Source: Bacteroidales bacterium
Lineage (GTDB): Bacteria > Bacteroidota > Bacteroidia > Bacteroidales > B18-G4
Length of the DNA: 20,216 nucleotides
Direction: 5' to 3'
Assembly: GCA_030618905.1 (NCBI GenBank)
Contig: JAUXCL010000015.1
Location: forward strand, 1-20,216
Notes under the pieces: model-generated
What the model saw: only the letters and a program-made list of their open reading frames with translations
What the model was told of the DNA's origin: nothing
Databases searched by the model: none
Part shown: positions 8,217 to 17,500 of the stretch, in pieces
Numbering within the stretch: the stretch's first letter is position 1
Layout: every line of letters starts with the position of its first letter
Made by a program: the position numbers and the translations under genes

Positions 8217-9071
8217 TTAGTATTCCCAGAGATCATTTTCGAATGTAAAGATCTCATCTTTGATCCTTTCAGATTCGTAGAGGGCATCAATACCTGATGC
8301 GTACTCAGCAATCTTCCGGTCGTAGACATTCGATTCTTTGTAGACATAACTTTCAAAGATCCTTTTCCAGAACACATCGTCATAAGTGAGGCGCATGGCA
8401 TCATTATGTCGGTTATACACCAATGCTTTGGCAAGGATAGGCCTGGCTTCCGGGAAATATATCCAGAACAGTGGCTCCGGAAATTCTTCACCACCGAGTT
8501 CCTTCATCATCACCGGGCAGATGCCAATGATCCTTACCAGCATTTGTGACCTTTGTTTGTCGAAATACCAGTCTTCCTTGATCCTGATACGCATGACCTT
8601 GGTATCGTCAAATATAGTAAAGATCAATGAATCATATTCATCATAAGGAGGATAAGGCCTTTTAAAAGTGTTATGTAGTGTATCCACCTGCCGGTTTATG
8701 ATCTCCCGGTGAGTAAGTGGCACCAGGAATTCATCCGTAGGTGAAATATCATATGCCGTTATCGATCCTTCTTTCAAGGCGTCTAAAATGACCGTGATAA
8801 AGCTTCTCCAATGGTTATGCGGTTCCAGCGGATAATAAAATGCCTGGTTCATTTTTTGACGCATATCGACGGTACGCCATATCCTTCTTTGCCACATGAC
8901 ATCAGCTTTCCTGAGTGGCGGATAGGGTACAGGCCGCGTATTTATGAACCCGCCGCCATCTTCAAAGAGGCCGTCAACAGGTGGCTCATCAAGTATTTGT
9001 GCTTGTGCTGAGGTATTTGCCCCGATCATCATCAGGGAAAATAGTATCAGTAAGATGCTTAACTTTTTCAT
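8217..9071 (-). CDS. gldN: type IX secretion system protein GldN/PorN
   Basis: This 284-residue periplasmic protein has a signal peptide (MKKLSILLILFSLMM..., likely cleaved after about residue 24 at SAQA-Q). GldN/PorN pairs with the lipoprotein GldK/PorK to form the large ring under the outer membrane, to which the GldM periplasmic arm reaches. Family features visible by eye: the early YPPLRKADVMWQRRIWR segment, IREDW-like RIKEDWYFDK, a PLFWIYFPEARPILAK stretch, and the C-terminal ending ENDLWEY. It is the last gene of porP-gldKLMN, with a 22-bp gap after gldM and a strong terminator following. It alone in the window has a consensus Shine-Dalgarno sequence, 3 bases before its ATG. The protein is compact but has no obvious truncation. 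Confidence 0.95.
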   Translation of the reverse strand: MKKLSILLILFSLMMIGANTSAQAQILDEPPVDGLFEDGGGFINTRPVPYPPLRKADVMWQRRIWRTVDMRQKMNQAFYYPLEPHNHWRSFITVILDALKEGSITAYDISPTDEFLVPLTHREIINRQVDTLHNTFKRPYPPYDEYDSLIFTIFDDTKVMRIRIKEDWYFDKQRSQMLVRIIGICPVMMKELGGEEFPEPLFWIYFPEARPILAKALVYNRHNDAMRLTYDDVFWKRIFESYVYKESNVYDRKIAEYASGIDALYESERIKDEIFTFENDLWEY

Positions 9072-9074
9072 AAT

Positions 9075-9082
9075 ACCTCCTT
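9075..9082 (-). promoter_or_regulatory. strong Shine-Dalgarno sequence of gldN
   Basis: On the minus strand AAGGAGGT followed by ATT and then ATG is a full anti-16S match. It confirms the start at 9071. The other genes here have A/T-rich leaders with no such motif, as is usual in Bacteroidota. It lies in the 22-bp gldM-gldN gap. Confidence 0.75.
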
Positions 9083-9093
9083 ATAGTTCTGTT

Positions 9094-10749
9094 TTATTTA
9101 ATTTCAAGGTTTATAGGGTTCAGGCTACGAGTGGTGCCATCTGGCCCGGTAGCTTGAATATTTTGGAAAAAAAATCTTTGTTTCCTTCTGGCGTCCTTCA
9201 TGATATTTACCATATCCTCAGTAAAACGGTTACCTCTTGCATTTTTCTGCACCAGGTCACCACCGATAATGGTGATCATTTTAAAAGAAGTTACCACGAA
9301 GTAAAGTTCAAATTCAAAGTCTTTCATTTCAGGAATGATCGCTCCGGCAGCAATCAAGATGTTCTTTTCAATTTGTCCCTGGATCTTTCCTGCGACTTCG
9401 GCAACCGGATCAGGTACTCTCTTCACCCTGAATTCTGCAGATCCCATATTGACCATTTCTCCCTGATAATCAGCACTGGCACTGACCACAGCTTTCCGGG
9501 TTCCGGTTGGCATGGTAACAATCCAGTCGCCTTTACTACTGGGATCCCGTTTAATGGTGCCTGTTGAAATGCTGGGCCTGATATTTTCTTTCGCTATACC
9601 AGGTACAGAAATAGAAACCGGGTTAGGGACAGCAATATAGAATACATTCATTTTTTTTGCAGCAACCGTTAATGATGGGGGTGCAACAATGTATTCGTGC
9701 TTGAATGGATAATCCTTTTCCGCACCGGTTGGGTCTACGATCCTTATGATTCCGGCGTACTTGTGCGTACCTTCAGTTGCAGCTGTCCAGTCCAGCTTTG
9801 CCACACCACCTTTGCCGGAAATTTTTTGGGCACGGCCAATATTAGCTGAGGTGATCTTATCAGCGCCCTTCAGGATAAAAACCTGAGGGTCCTGTTTTGA
9901 ATCATAGGCGGCCACCAGTACTTCTGCTTCATATTTCTCCCCCTTAAGAATATAACTTGTTTTGGGGATGACTTTGGCAGCAACTTCATCGAATTTAAAG
10001 TCGGTGACATCAATTTCATTAAAGAGCTCCGCCACAACGTCAAATTCCGCAGTGAGGATCTCATTGATCAGCTTATTGAGGATGGTAATTTCAGCAGCCA
10101 GGATGGTGGCATAGAAATTATGCATTTCCCATGACTCCCTTTGTCCATCAGCAGTGAAATAATCACCATCGGTTACCAGGCCGATCTTAACAACTCCCCG
10201 GTACTGTTCATCAACCAGGCTCAGAATATCAACCTTATAATCTTCGATCTTTTGTTTCAAAATGGCAGCATTGCCCTGGTTGATAAAATAGTTTGTAGTC
10301 CTGTCAAACTTATCCTTAGAGGGTACTTTTTCAAGGTTGAGGACATAGCTCGGGATCATCTTGCCAGGATCTCGTAGATCCGGCACTTCTTTGCGTGTAT
10401 AGTATTCCTCCATTATTGTAAGGGAGTCCTTTCGCTCAGAATACATGACAATATCAAATTTGACCTTATTGATATATTTGATCAGGTCATCTGAAATTCG
10501 CTGTGCTTCCTGGGCGTTCTCCCAATAGGGTCCTACTTTAGCGGGATTTAGCTCATTCTGGAACTCAAACTGACTGTAGGTAGAGTTGATCTTATTACCG
10601 AAAGTCTCGTTTGTGCTTACCATGCTTTCGTTTACGACAAGAAACGCATCGAGAATCTCCTTGGACACATTGAGGGCGAGGAGCGCCGTCAAGACCAAGT
10701 ACATCATCGCAATCATTTTCTGTCGCGGGGTTTCCTTATATCCAGCCAT
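9094..10749 (-). CDS. gldM: type IX secretion system motor protein GldM/PorM
   Basis: This 551-residue protein anchors in the inner membrane by one helix near the N-terminus (about 12-30, MIAMMYLVLTALLALN) and extends through the periplasm as a chain of domains (D1-D4 in solved family structures). The start MAGYKETPRQKM is typical, with Arg9 at the position reported to matter in the F. johnsoniae GldLM motor. The helix-rich first part (about 35-240) and the beta-rich D2-D4 part (about 250-551; VAPPSLTVAAKKMNVFYIAVPNP-type segment, ending SLNPINLEIK) are both complete. GldM homodimers sit in the GldL pentamer and carry torque or energy to the GldK/GldN ring. The gene lies 51 bp after gldL and 22 bp before gldN. 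It is somewhat longer than the roughly 510-530 residues usual for the family. Confidence 0.96.
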   Translation of the reverse strand: MAGYKETPRQKMIAMMYLVLTALLALNVSKEILDAFLVVNESMVSTNETFGNKINSTYSQFEFQNELNPAKVGPYWENAQEAQRISDDLIKYINKVKFDIVMYSERKDSLTIMEEYYTRKEVPDLRDPGKMIPSYVLNLEKVPSKDKFDRTTNYFINQGNAAILKQKIEDYKVDILSLVDEQYRGVVKIGLVTDGDYFTADGQRESWEMHNFYATILAAEITILNKLINEILTAEFDVVAELFNEIDVTDFKFDEVAAKVIPKTSYILKGEKYEAEVLVAAYDSKQDPQVFILKGADKITSANIGRAQKISGKGGVAKLDWTAATEGTHKYAGIIRIVDPTGAEKDYPFKHEYIVAPPSLTVAAKKMNVFYIAVPNPVSISVPGIAKENIRPSISTGTIKRDPSSKGDWIVTMPTGTRKAVVSASADYQGEMVNMGSAEFRVKRVPDPVAEVAGKIQGQIEKNILIAAGAIIPEMKDFEFELYFVVTSFKMITIIGGDLVQKNARGNRFTEDMVNIMKDARRKQRFFFQNIQATGPDGTTRSLNPINLEIK

Positions 10750-10800
10750 AAATTTCTTATTTTATAAACGTTTCTTTACTAACCAATTGATGTAATATGA

Positions 10801-11817
10801 TTAACCAGCAGTGTTTACATTCATGGCTGTCAGCATATTGCCATAAATCTTGTTCAGCGCTGCCACCCTTTCAGTGAGCACGTCAAGTTCTTCTTTATAC
10901 CTGAGTGTTCTGTCACTTGAGGCAGACAGATTTTCAAGATAGCTGCCAAGCGTGGTCTGCAGTTTTGCAGATGATTCAACCTGTTCGTTACTGGCTTGAA
11001 GTTGCAGTTCATAGACTGAATTCAAAGCCTCGAGGTTATCTGAAATTTTCCTTAACTGTTCGTTGTAGGATTTTCCTTCCAAAGAAGTCAGGTCGAGCGC
11101 TTCAGCTGATCTGGCAAGAGTGTCAACTGACCTGGTGTAATTTTCGATCAGATTATTGACGGTACTTGCAGCTTCCCTGATATTTCCGGTAAACTCTTCA
11201 GTTGCGGAAAGCTCATTTCTAATTGACTGTGACGCTTCTGAATAAGCACTTGAAAGTCCGGCTGCGCTTGAGGCAGCAGTTTTGATATTCTGTGCATATT
11301 CTTCGGAAGCACCCACATCGCGTGCTAAGGATTCTGCAGTTTGCTTATAAGTTGATGACAACTCATCGACAGAACTGGAAGCACCTTTTACTGAGGTTAT
11401 ATATTCATCTGTAGCCACGGCTGCATCTGAAATATCCGATAGTTTTGATGCGTTATCGCTCAGTCGATGAAGCCCATCGCCCAGATTTTTCATCAGCTCC
11501 GGACCAATTTTAGCTTCTTCCAGCATAGAATCCAGTTCTTCTGTTGGCGTTCTGTGTTCCTCACCATGTACATGATACATGCCTGCAAGCTCCGGATAAA
11601 CCAGGCTCCAATCAGGCTCAACATATGGCGGTTCGAATCCAGAGAAGAAGAAGATAAGAGATTCAGTTCCCAGACCAACGATTAGCATGATATCCGCTCC
11701 GGGATAGTGGTTGATTTTGAAAAGAGCTCCAAGGATAACGACTGAAGCACCCCATCCGTACAGTTTGCCCATGAAATTTCTAAATCCACGGCCTCTGACA
11801 ATGTTTGTTAAACCCAT
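10801..11817 (-). CDS. gldL: type IX secretion system motor protein GldL/PorL, extended C-terminus
   Basis: This 338-residue protein has two membrane helices (about 17-35 and 41-60) carrying the family signature: ALFKINHYPGAD with Lys34, and GLGTESLIFFFSGFEPP with Glu52. By alignment these match K27 and E49 of F. johnsoniae GldL, the residues of the proton-driven motor. GldL forms the inner-membrane pentamer around the GldM helices. The rest is a cytoplasmic region that looks helical and coiled-coil, ending in LNKIYGNMLTAM, a typical GldL C-terminus. It is longer than F. johnsoniae GldL (about 215 residues) and somewhat longer than PorL (about 309). Part of the extra length is three tandem 35-residue repeats at 135-239. 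The start at 11817 gives the expected N-terminus. It lies 60 bp after gldK. Confidence 0.95.
   Translation of the reverse strand: MGLTNIVRGRGFRNFMGKLYGWGASVVILGALFKINHYPGADIMLIVGLGTESLIFFFSGFEPPYVEPDWSLVYPELAGMYHVHGEEHRTPTEELDSMLEEAKIGPELMKNLGDGLHRLSDNASKLSDISDAAVATDEYITSVKGASSSVDELSSTYKQTAESLARDVGASEEYAQNIKTAASSAAGLSSAYSEASQSIRNELSATEEFTGNIREAASTVNNLIENYTRSVDTLARSAEALDLTSLEGKSYNEQLRKISDNLEALNSVYELQLQASNEQVESSAKLQTTLGSYLENLSASSDRTLRYKEELDVLTERVAALNKIYGNMLTAMNVNTAG
11101..11415 (-). repeat. three tandem 35-codon repeats inside gldL
   Basis: Residues 135-169, 170-204 and 205-239 of GldL align without gaps. Each begins A-[ST]-[DE]-E-[YF], has [IV]-[KR] at repeat positions 9-10, A/G-[AS]-S at 12-14 or nearby, [LI] at 19-20, Y at 23, and a serine-rich second half ending in a hydrophobic-basic turn. 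Thirty-five residues equal five heptads, which fits a coiled-coil unit. The three copies have diverged, so the repeat is old rather than a recent slippage event. Confidence 0.75.
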
Positions 11818-11877
11818 AATGATCTATAATTAAGTTTAATAAAAAAATTAATACTTCTGTTTTTGCAATAAAATTCT

Positions 11878-13260
11878 TTAGTTATATACTTTTGATGCCT
11901 TTGCAGGATTATCGTCTTTGTTCCTGCCAAGGAAAGGTTGCATACATCTGAACCCAACGTATGATTTCGAAGTGTCCTGGTATTCATAAGCACGGGTATA
12001 CGTTTGCAGATAATAAGCAATATCTTTCCATGAGCCACCACGGACAACCTTACGTTTCATTGCCGGTGGATCAGATTCTTTAGCATTGTAAGTGTAATTG
12101 GGATTCATATCCCAGGTAAAGTTGTAAGATACCGGATCAAAGGCAGAATTGGTCCATTCCGATACGTTACCTGCCATGTCGTACAGCCCCCAGTCGTTTG
12201 ACGGGTAGTGTGCCACAATCACAGTCCTCAGACCACCATCATCGATATAATTACCACGAATCGGTTTGAAGTTGGCGAGGAAACATCCCTTGTCATTTCT
12301 GGTGTAAGGACCACCCCATGGATAAGGACTCAGTTCATAGCCACCCCTGGCTGCCCATTCCCATTCAGCTTCGGTAGGTAATCGGAATTCAGCAACTACA
12401 GATTCACCACGTTTTGTTCTCAGGTAACTATTTCTTAACTCGGTCCTCCATATACAGAATGCCCTGGCTTGTCGCCAGTTTACTCCCACCACTGGATAAT
12501 GATCATAAGCCGGATGCCAGAAGTATTTTTCTGTCATCGGGTCATTGAATGAGTAGGTATAGTCATGAATCCAGCACAAGGTATCCGGATAGACATTTAT
12601 CATTTCTTTTCTAACATAAACTGAACGGTCTCTCATACCCTGAGGACGATTAGCAAACATCGCGTCCTCATAATTGCCGTCAGCGGAATAATCTTTTTTA
12701 GCAGCTGCGTGCAGGTCAACCCAATAATATTCATAATATAATTTACGGGTATCTACTTCTTTTCTGCGAAAATATCTTTCATGCTCTGGCAGGTACATGT
12801 CTTCAAGCGCATCAACAATCTCTTGCTGGTCTGTTTTCCATGGTATCTCTTCGTCCCAGTTTACTCTTGGGGGGTCGATAATGATCCCATCTCTGTTTTC
12901 CGTTAATACAAAAGGAGGTTCAGTAATACCATTGTCATATAACATCCACCGGGCAATTGAATCCCTTACCCAGTATACAAATTGCCTGTATTCACTATTG
13001 GTAATTTCTGTTTCATCCATAAAGAAAGCGGAGATAGAAATAGTTTTTGGCTGGAATAACTGGCCATACGTAACATCCTGATCACCGGCACCCTGAGTGA
13101 AACTACCCTGTGGCACGAACACCATTCCATATGGATCCGGTTGATAGAATTGCTTTGTCTTTCTTTGTACACCGGTCAGCTCACCATTCCCTGAATTGCT
13201 ACAACTATCAAACATGACAATCAAGGATAGTATTGAAAGATAAAAAGTTAGCTTTTTCAT
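11878..13260 (-). CDS. gldK: type IX secretion system lipoprotein GldK/PorK
   Basis: This 460-residue outer-membrane lipoprotein has a signal peptide with the modified cysteine at Cys20 (F-D-S-C). The rest is a formylglycine-generating-enzyme/sulfatase-modifying (FGE) fold: GMVFVPQGSFTQG near the start, MDETEITNSEYRQFV, FRLPTEAEWEWAARGG, YDMAGNVSEWT, VVRGGSWKD and the final YVGFRCMQPF. The two catalytic cysteines that true FGE enzymes carry shortly before GFRC are absent (the segment reads YLQTYTRAYEY), so it is expected to be structural, not enzymatic. With GldN it builds the periplasmic ring of the T9SS. It is the first gene of the gldKLMN run, with a promoter-like sequence 62-95 bp upstream. 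porP lies 107 bp further upstream. Start choice is supported by the signal peptide. Confidence 0.96.
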   Translation of the reverse strand: MKKLTFYLSILSLIVMFDSCSNSGNGELTGVQRKTKQFYQPDPYGMVFVPQGSFTQGAGDQDVTYGQLFQPKTISISAFFMDETEITNSEYRQFVYWVRDSIARWMLYDNGITEPPFVLTENRDGIIIDPPRVNWDEEIPWKTDQQEIVDALEDMYLPEHERYFRRKEVDTRKLYYEYYWVDLHAAAKKDYSADGNYEDAMFANRPQGMRDRSVYVRKEMINVYPDTLCWIHDYTYSFNDPMTEKYFWHPAYDHYPVVGVNWRQARAFCIWRTELRNSYLRTKRGESVVAEFRLPTEAEWEWAARGGYELSPYPWGGPYTRNDKGCFLANFKPIRGNYIDDGGLRTVIVAHYPSNDWGLYDMAGNVSEWTNSAFDPVSYNFTWDMNPNYTYNAKESDPPAMKRKVVRGGSWKDIAYYLQTYTRAYEYQDTSKSYVGFRCMQPFLGRNKDDNPAKASKVYN

Positions 13261-13321
13261 ATTAGAAGTATTTAATTATCAACCTAACGAAGCACTAATA
13301 CAATTATTATTTAAAATTGAG

Positions 13322-13355
13322 CAAAATTAATTAATTCAATAAAACAAATGTCAAA
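13322..13355 (-). promoter_or_regulatory. putative Bacteroidota promoter for gldKLMN
   Basis: On the minus strand TTTG (13355-13352), a 22-bp spacer and TAATTTTG (13329-13322) match the -33/-7 consensus with no mismatches. The site lies wholly in the porP-gldK gap and would give a leader of about 55 bases. It implies that gldKLMN can be transcribed apart from porP. Confidence 0.5.
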
Positions 13356-13367
13356 TTCTACATATTT

Positions 13368-14351
13368 TTATAAAAACCTGGTATTCTTGTAACTCCTGCG
13401 TCCTTTTTCTCCTTCTATCTTGAAACAGTAGTTTAAGAATATCTCATGGCTGCCCCCTGTCCTCGACAATCCCATTTTTGATGTGGTGATGTCATACGCA
13501 TAACTCAGCCGAAAGTTCTTAAATTCTAATCCAACGATAACGCTGATTGCATCTTCCAGTCTGTAAGCCAGGCCACCCCAGAACTTCTGGTTGTATTTCA
13601 CAAGGGCTGCCACATCCATTTGTGTGGATGCAAGGTCTGACTTGATCAATACTGAAGGATCCAGAGAAAAAGCAGGGTTACTGGGAAATACAAATGAATA
13701 TCCAGCGTTCAAGTTAAAAGTCCTGTCCAGCGTGGTATTCAGGATATAGCTGCCAGCAGAATCTGCATGAGAAGCAAGTTCTTTCCCATCGGTACTGGCT
13801 AATTGCTGAACTGAAAAACCGACGTAATATTGATTGGACACATTATAAAACAAGCCTAAAGAAAAATCGATCAGCATTTCACTTTCTTCACCGTTCAGCT
13901 GGTCGAGCAATGGATCTGGTTCTGCAGGTTTTAGTTTGGAGAAATCGGTAGACATGTTATAAAAACCAACCATGAAACCAATTCCCAGCTTGCCTGAACC
14001 AATGTTTGCGTGGTACGAATATCCGATCTTCAGATTAATGGTCTTTGAGAAACCGATCTTGTCCTGCATGATCACGCCACCGATTCCACCATGAAGAACC
14101 CTGATTGGAGAATGAGCATTCAAAAGGAATGTCTCAGGACCAACCTTGTCTCCATTGGCGTCCTTGAATCCTGCCCATTGCTGGCGGACTATTCCTGATA
14201 TACAAATGCCATTGTTCATACCTGCAAAACCTGGGTTGTATGTTAAAATATTAAACATATTCTGGGTAAATTGCGGCTCTTGCTGGGCTTTTGAAGCTAT
14301 AAAAAGTATCAGGCAAAATGTGACTAATATTGCGTTTCTCAAACTTTTCAT
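13368..14351 (-). CDS. porP: PorP/SprF family type IX secretion system outer membrane protein
   Basis: This 327-residue protein has a signal peptide (MKSLRNAILVTFCLILFIASKAQ) followed by the family hallmark QQEPQFTQNMFNILTYNPGFAG and the RQQWAGF motif. It continues with alternating beta strands and glycine-rich turns as expected for a small outer-membrane barrel (GGIGGVIMQDKIGFS, IGYSYHANIGSGKLGIGFMVG). PorP is needed for T9SS secretion, while SprF paralogues handle specific cargo; the position directly before gldKLMN argues for the core PorP role. The 185-bp upstream gap has only a weak -7 candidate (TACTTTAG at 14392-14385, one mismatch, no -33 box). The protein ends in ...YKNTRFL rather than a terminal aromatic residue. 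Confidence 0.93.
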   Translation of the reverse strand: MKSLRNAILVTFCLILFIASKAQQEPQFTQNMFNILTYNPGFAGMNNGICISGIVRQQWAGFKDANGDKVGPETFLLNAHSPIRVLHGGIGGVIMQDKIGFSKTINLKIGYSYHANIGSGKLGIGFMVGFYNMSTDFSKLKPAEPDPLLDQLNGEESEMLIDFSLGLFYNVSNQYYVGFSVQQLASTDGKELASHADSAGSYILNTTLDRTFNLNAGYSFVFPSNPAFSLDPSVLIKSDLASTQMDVAALVKYNQKFWGGLAYRLEDAISVIVGLEFKNFRLSYAYDITTSKMGLSRTGGSHEIFLNYCFKIEGEKGRRSYKNTRFL

Positions 14352-14536
14352 ACAAAATACTATGGTTTCCCAGTTATAATCGAGCTAAAGTAGCAATTTT
14401 TTTATTATTTCATGTTGTCACTTTAAATTTAATTTTAACAGCCTGAGAAGTCAGCATTGGCGGCCATAAATTTTCATAGATATTTAACGCAGAATATTGT
14501 TAAAAGTTATGTGAATTCAGGGTATTTACGTAGACA

Positions 14537-17500
14537 CTAGAAGTATGCCCGTAGTTGAACGCTGCCAACATGAACAATGTTTGCCCCGGGTGATTTTCTC
14601 CCATTATATAAGAGATTAAGTTGCAGGTGCCGGGCAATGGTTTGTTGATAAGATAAATTCCAGGTGCCATTATCACCGGGTTGAAACCCGTTCAACATCT
14701 CAAAAGCCAATGGTGTATTTGTATTCTCATTATATCGTACTTGCAGGTAATTGGCCTGAACCAGGAAGCTTCCCTTATTGGTTAATTTGTAACTTAGCTC
14801 CAATCCGATATCATGGATCAACGCGCGTGTATCATCTGCCATCAGCGTGTTAATCTTATTGATATAATTGTATTTCAATTCTATTCTCACCTGTGGCCCT
14901 GGTTGATAACTTAATTTTGGGATAATCCGGTGACTTTGAATATCGTAATCACTCAGGTTAAAAAATTCGGAAAAACTTGACTTATTGCCGGCTTCGTAGC
15001 TGAACAGCAATGAAAATGCTTTGTAGAAATTCCATCTGAGATTAACACCCCTGAGTTTGACCATCCTGGTCTCAAATCCACTATTGAGTAATACCTTATT
15101 CCGGTTATTCTGAAAATTCAAATCTAAGCTGAATTTGCTGTTGCTCCTGTTATAATATAAGGTATTTCTAAAATTAGAGCTTAATGACAGTAAAAGAGAG
15201 TCTTTGATCTGGCTGTCGCTGATAAATGGGTTAAAGACGGCATTGGCATTGTTATCGGCAGATTTATGCTCTGTCCTGTAAGCAAGCTGGTTAGAAAGTT
15301 TGGCAATAAATTTTTTCACACCCGGTTCATTGATCCAGACTGCAGCTGGGTTGAGGAAAAGTGAAGCGCTGAACTGGTTGAAATAGGACCTGATAAAATT
15401 GTTGGTGGAAGAGAACAGCCTGATATAATTGGCCTGGTCTTTAAAAGGAGCAACCTCAAATTCATTTAGCTGCTGGATGCCGTCATTATTATAATCTATC
15501 CATGAATAAAAACCTTCTCCATCGGCTACCCTCAGATATGATACTTCCAGCTGTTCTTCCTGTCCGGTGCCAATTTCGTAAAAGATATTGGAGCTAAGCA
15601 CACCTTTTTTTACTTTCAGAAAATGTTCTATCCGTCCCACAATGGTTTTATCCGGATCGTTTGATGACAAAACGGTATCTTTAATCATCAGGTTCCGGTA
15701 ACTGGAGGTCAGGCTAAAACGGTTATTCCGGTTTTTTTGCAAGTTCAGTTTGAAATTCAATTCCTCAGCAACATTGGCCAGTTTCAGCTCATTGCCGGAT
15801 GGCAACCTGTCTGACCTTTGGGTGTAATTCAGCATAACCTGGTTATTACTTGAGTCCGCATTGACAGCATAAGCACCCCATTTAAAGTAAGAATAGCTGT
15901 TATTGGACAAAGAATCGCTTCGAAGATTGTTGAAAATGTTGTATTCCTGGTCTTCCATCAAGCCAAGTGTGATCCATTTAAACTTTTTTGAGATGTCGCC
16001 AATACTTCTGATAAAAGTGGAGCTTGATGCCGTATCCTTTGATTTTAACAAACTCCCCTGGAACTTGGCCGTAAACTTTCGATAGCTAAGATTAAAGTTC
16101 AACCTGTTACGAAGGCCCTTGTAATTGTCACCAATGAGGAATGACTTTATTTCATAGTCGATCCTCCCAACTTTGTCATTCTTGAACCCAAGGTTAAAAG
16201 CACCCAGGTGCTCTTCACTTTTAGGAATGTCCTGTATATTCCAGTCCCTGGAAAATTCAATCGGACGAAATGGTTCCAGTGGGTTGAAATCTTTGCTGTC
16301 GAATTCATAGTGGAGGCCGGTACCCATAATCCATGAATTCTGTGATTTTTTCCCAAGCAACTTTTCACTGTGCAATCCAATTTCACCGGCGAATCCTATA
16401 TTATCATCCTGGTCTAATCCTGAGAATGTATTCAAGTCCTGGTTGCTGAGTGCTATTTCTGAAGAAATTTTAATGTTCTTGCTGATCTTGTAATCTCCGG
16501 CAAAGGTGAGCATTTGAGACTTCTTTGGAGTCACCAGTAACTTCACCGGTGCATAACTCCCCTGCGGAACACCATTAACAGGAGCAAGCCACTTGAAAAC
16601 CCTTCCGTTAGCTGCGTTCTGATCCAGGACATAATTTCCTCTTCCCTCTCCAACCAGAGAAAACCCCACCTGGTATAAAGCACTATCGGGATTGGTTGAG
16701 TATACGAATATGGTGTCGTAATACTGGCTGTTTACGATACTATCTGTGATTTTATATCGAACCTGGTCGCTTGAAAAACCCACACTGTCAATATTCCAGA
16801 CAATTGCCTTGAGCAAACTGTCGCCTACCGAGCTCATCAATCTTTTTTCCTGGTTGCTGAGGTCTTGCTGCAGGGGTTGATTCTTAAGATCAGATTTGGA
16901 ATAAAAATTCAGTCTGAGCTCCAGTTTTTCATTTCTGAACTCATCACCAACACAGAATAATGCCTGGGCATAATTCTTGTCGGAGTATTCAAACTCTACT
17001 ACGATCCTGCTGTCTTTGGTGATGAGTATATTGGGAGTGAAGGTGATTTCTCCAAGATTGTAGTTGATGATGTAATCGTATGTTTCTCCCCTTGCAAGCA
17101 ACCTGCCGTCGATATATACTTTTTCTGATCCTGCCAGTACAATAAGAAATGATTCCCCCTGGCTGCCTTTTAATTTGTAAGGCCCCTGGTTGCCTTCTAT
17201 ACCCGGGATATTATTACGTGCAAATTTCCCTTTGCCAAGGGCAGCAGCAAATTTTAGGCGGTTAGTGCCAAAGACCTTTGTTTTATCTTTATTGCTTATG
17301 TCAAATTCAGTATTGAAAGCAGCACCCTGCGCTTTTTCAAAGAAGTTCATGAAATAGCTTTTTGGCCGGGTTAATTCGAAATCACCTACCACCAGGGTAT
17401 TTTTTTTGATACTCAGCTGTATAAAGACCTTGTCAAATTCCTGTATCTGCTGCGTGTTTCCTTCGGGCTGGATAGGTACTGTGTTATCGGTAATGGCAGC

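Noticed and set aside
8090..8494. Minus-strand 134-codon frame spanning the gldN end, terminator and recG start
   Set aside because: It is out of frame with both genuine genes, crosses the terminator and has a composition typical of a shadow frame.
8944..9567. Long plus-strand open frame (207 codons) opposite gldM and gldN
   Set aside because: It runs antisense across the gldM-gldN junction, has no recognisable domain or leader, and both minus-strand genes are clearly real.
11808..12047. Minus-strand 79-codon frame between gldK and gldL
   Set aside because: It mostly overlaps the conserved 3' end of gldK in another frame and has no family features; the 60-bp gap needs no extra gene.
11878..13260. 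Functional formylglycine-generating enzyme
   Set aside because: The fold is right, but the active-site cysteine pair before GFRC is missing, and the lipobox and gldLMN context identify GldK.
14352..14536. Small RNA, promoter or terminator in the 185-bp gap between the barrel protein and porP
   Set aside because: It is A/T-rich, with no stable hairpin plus T-tract and only a one-mismatch -7 candidate without a -33 box; nothing I can support.
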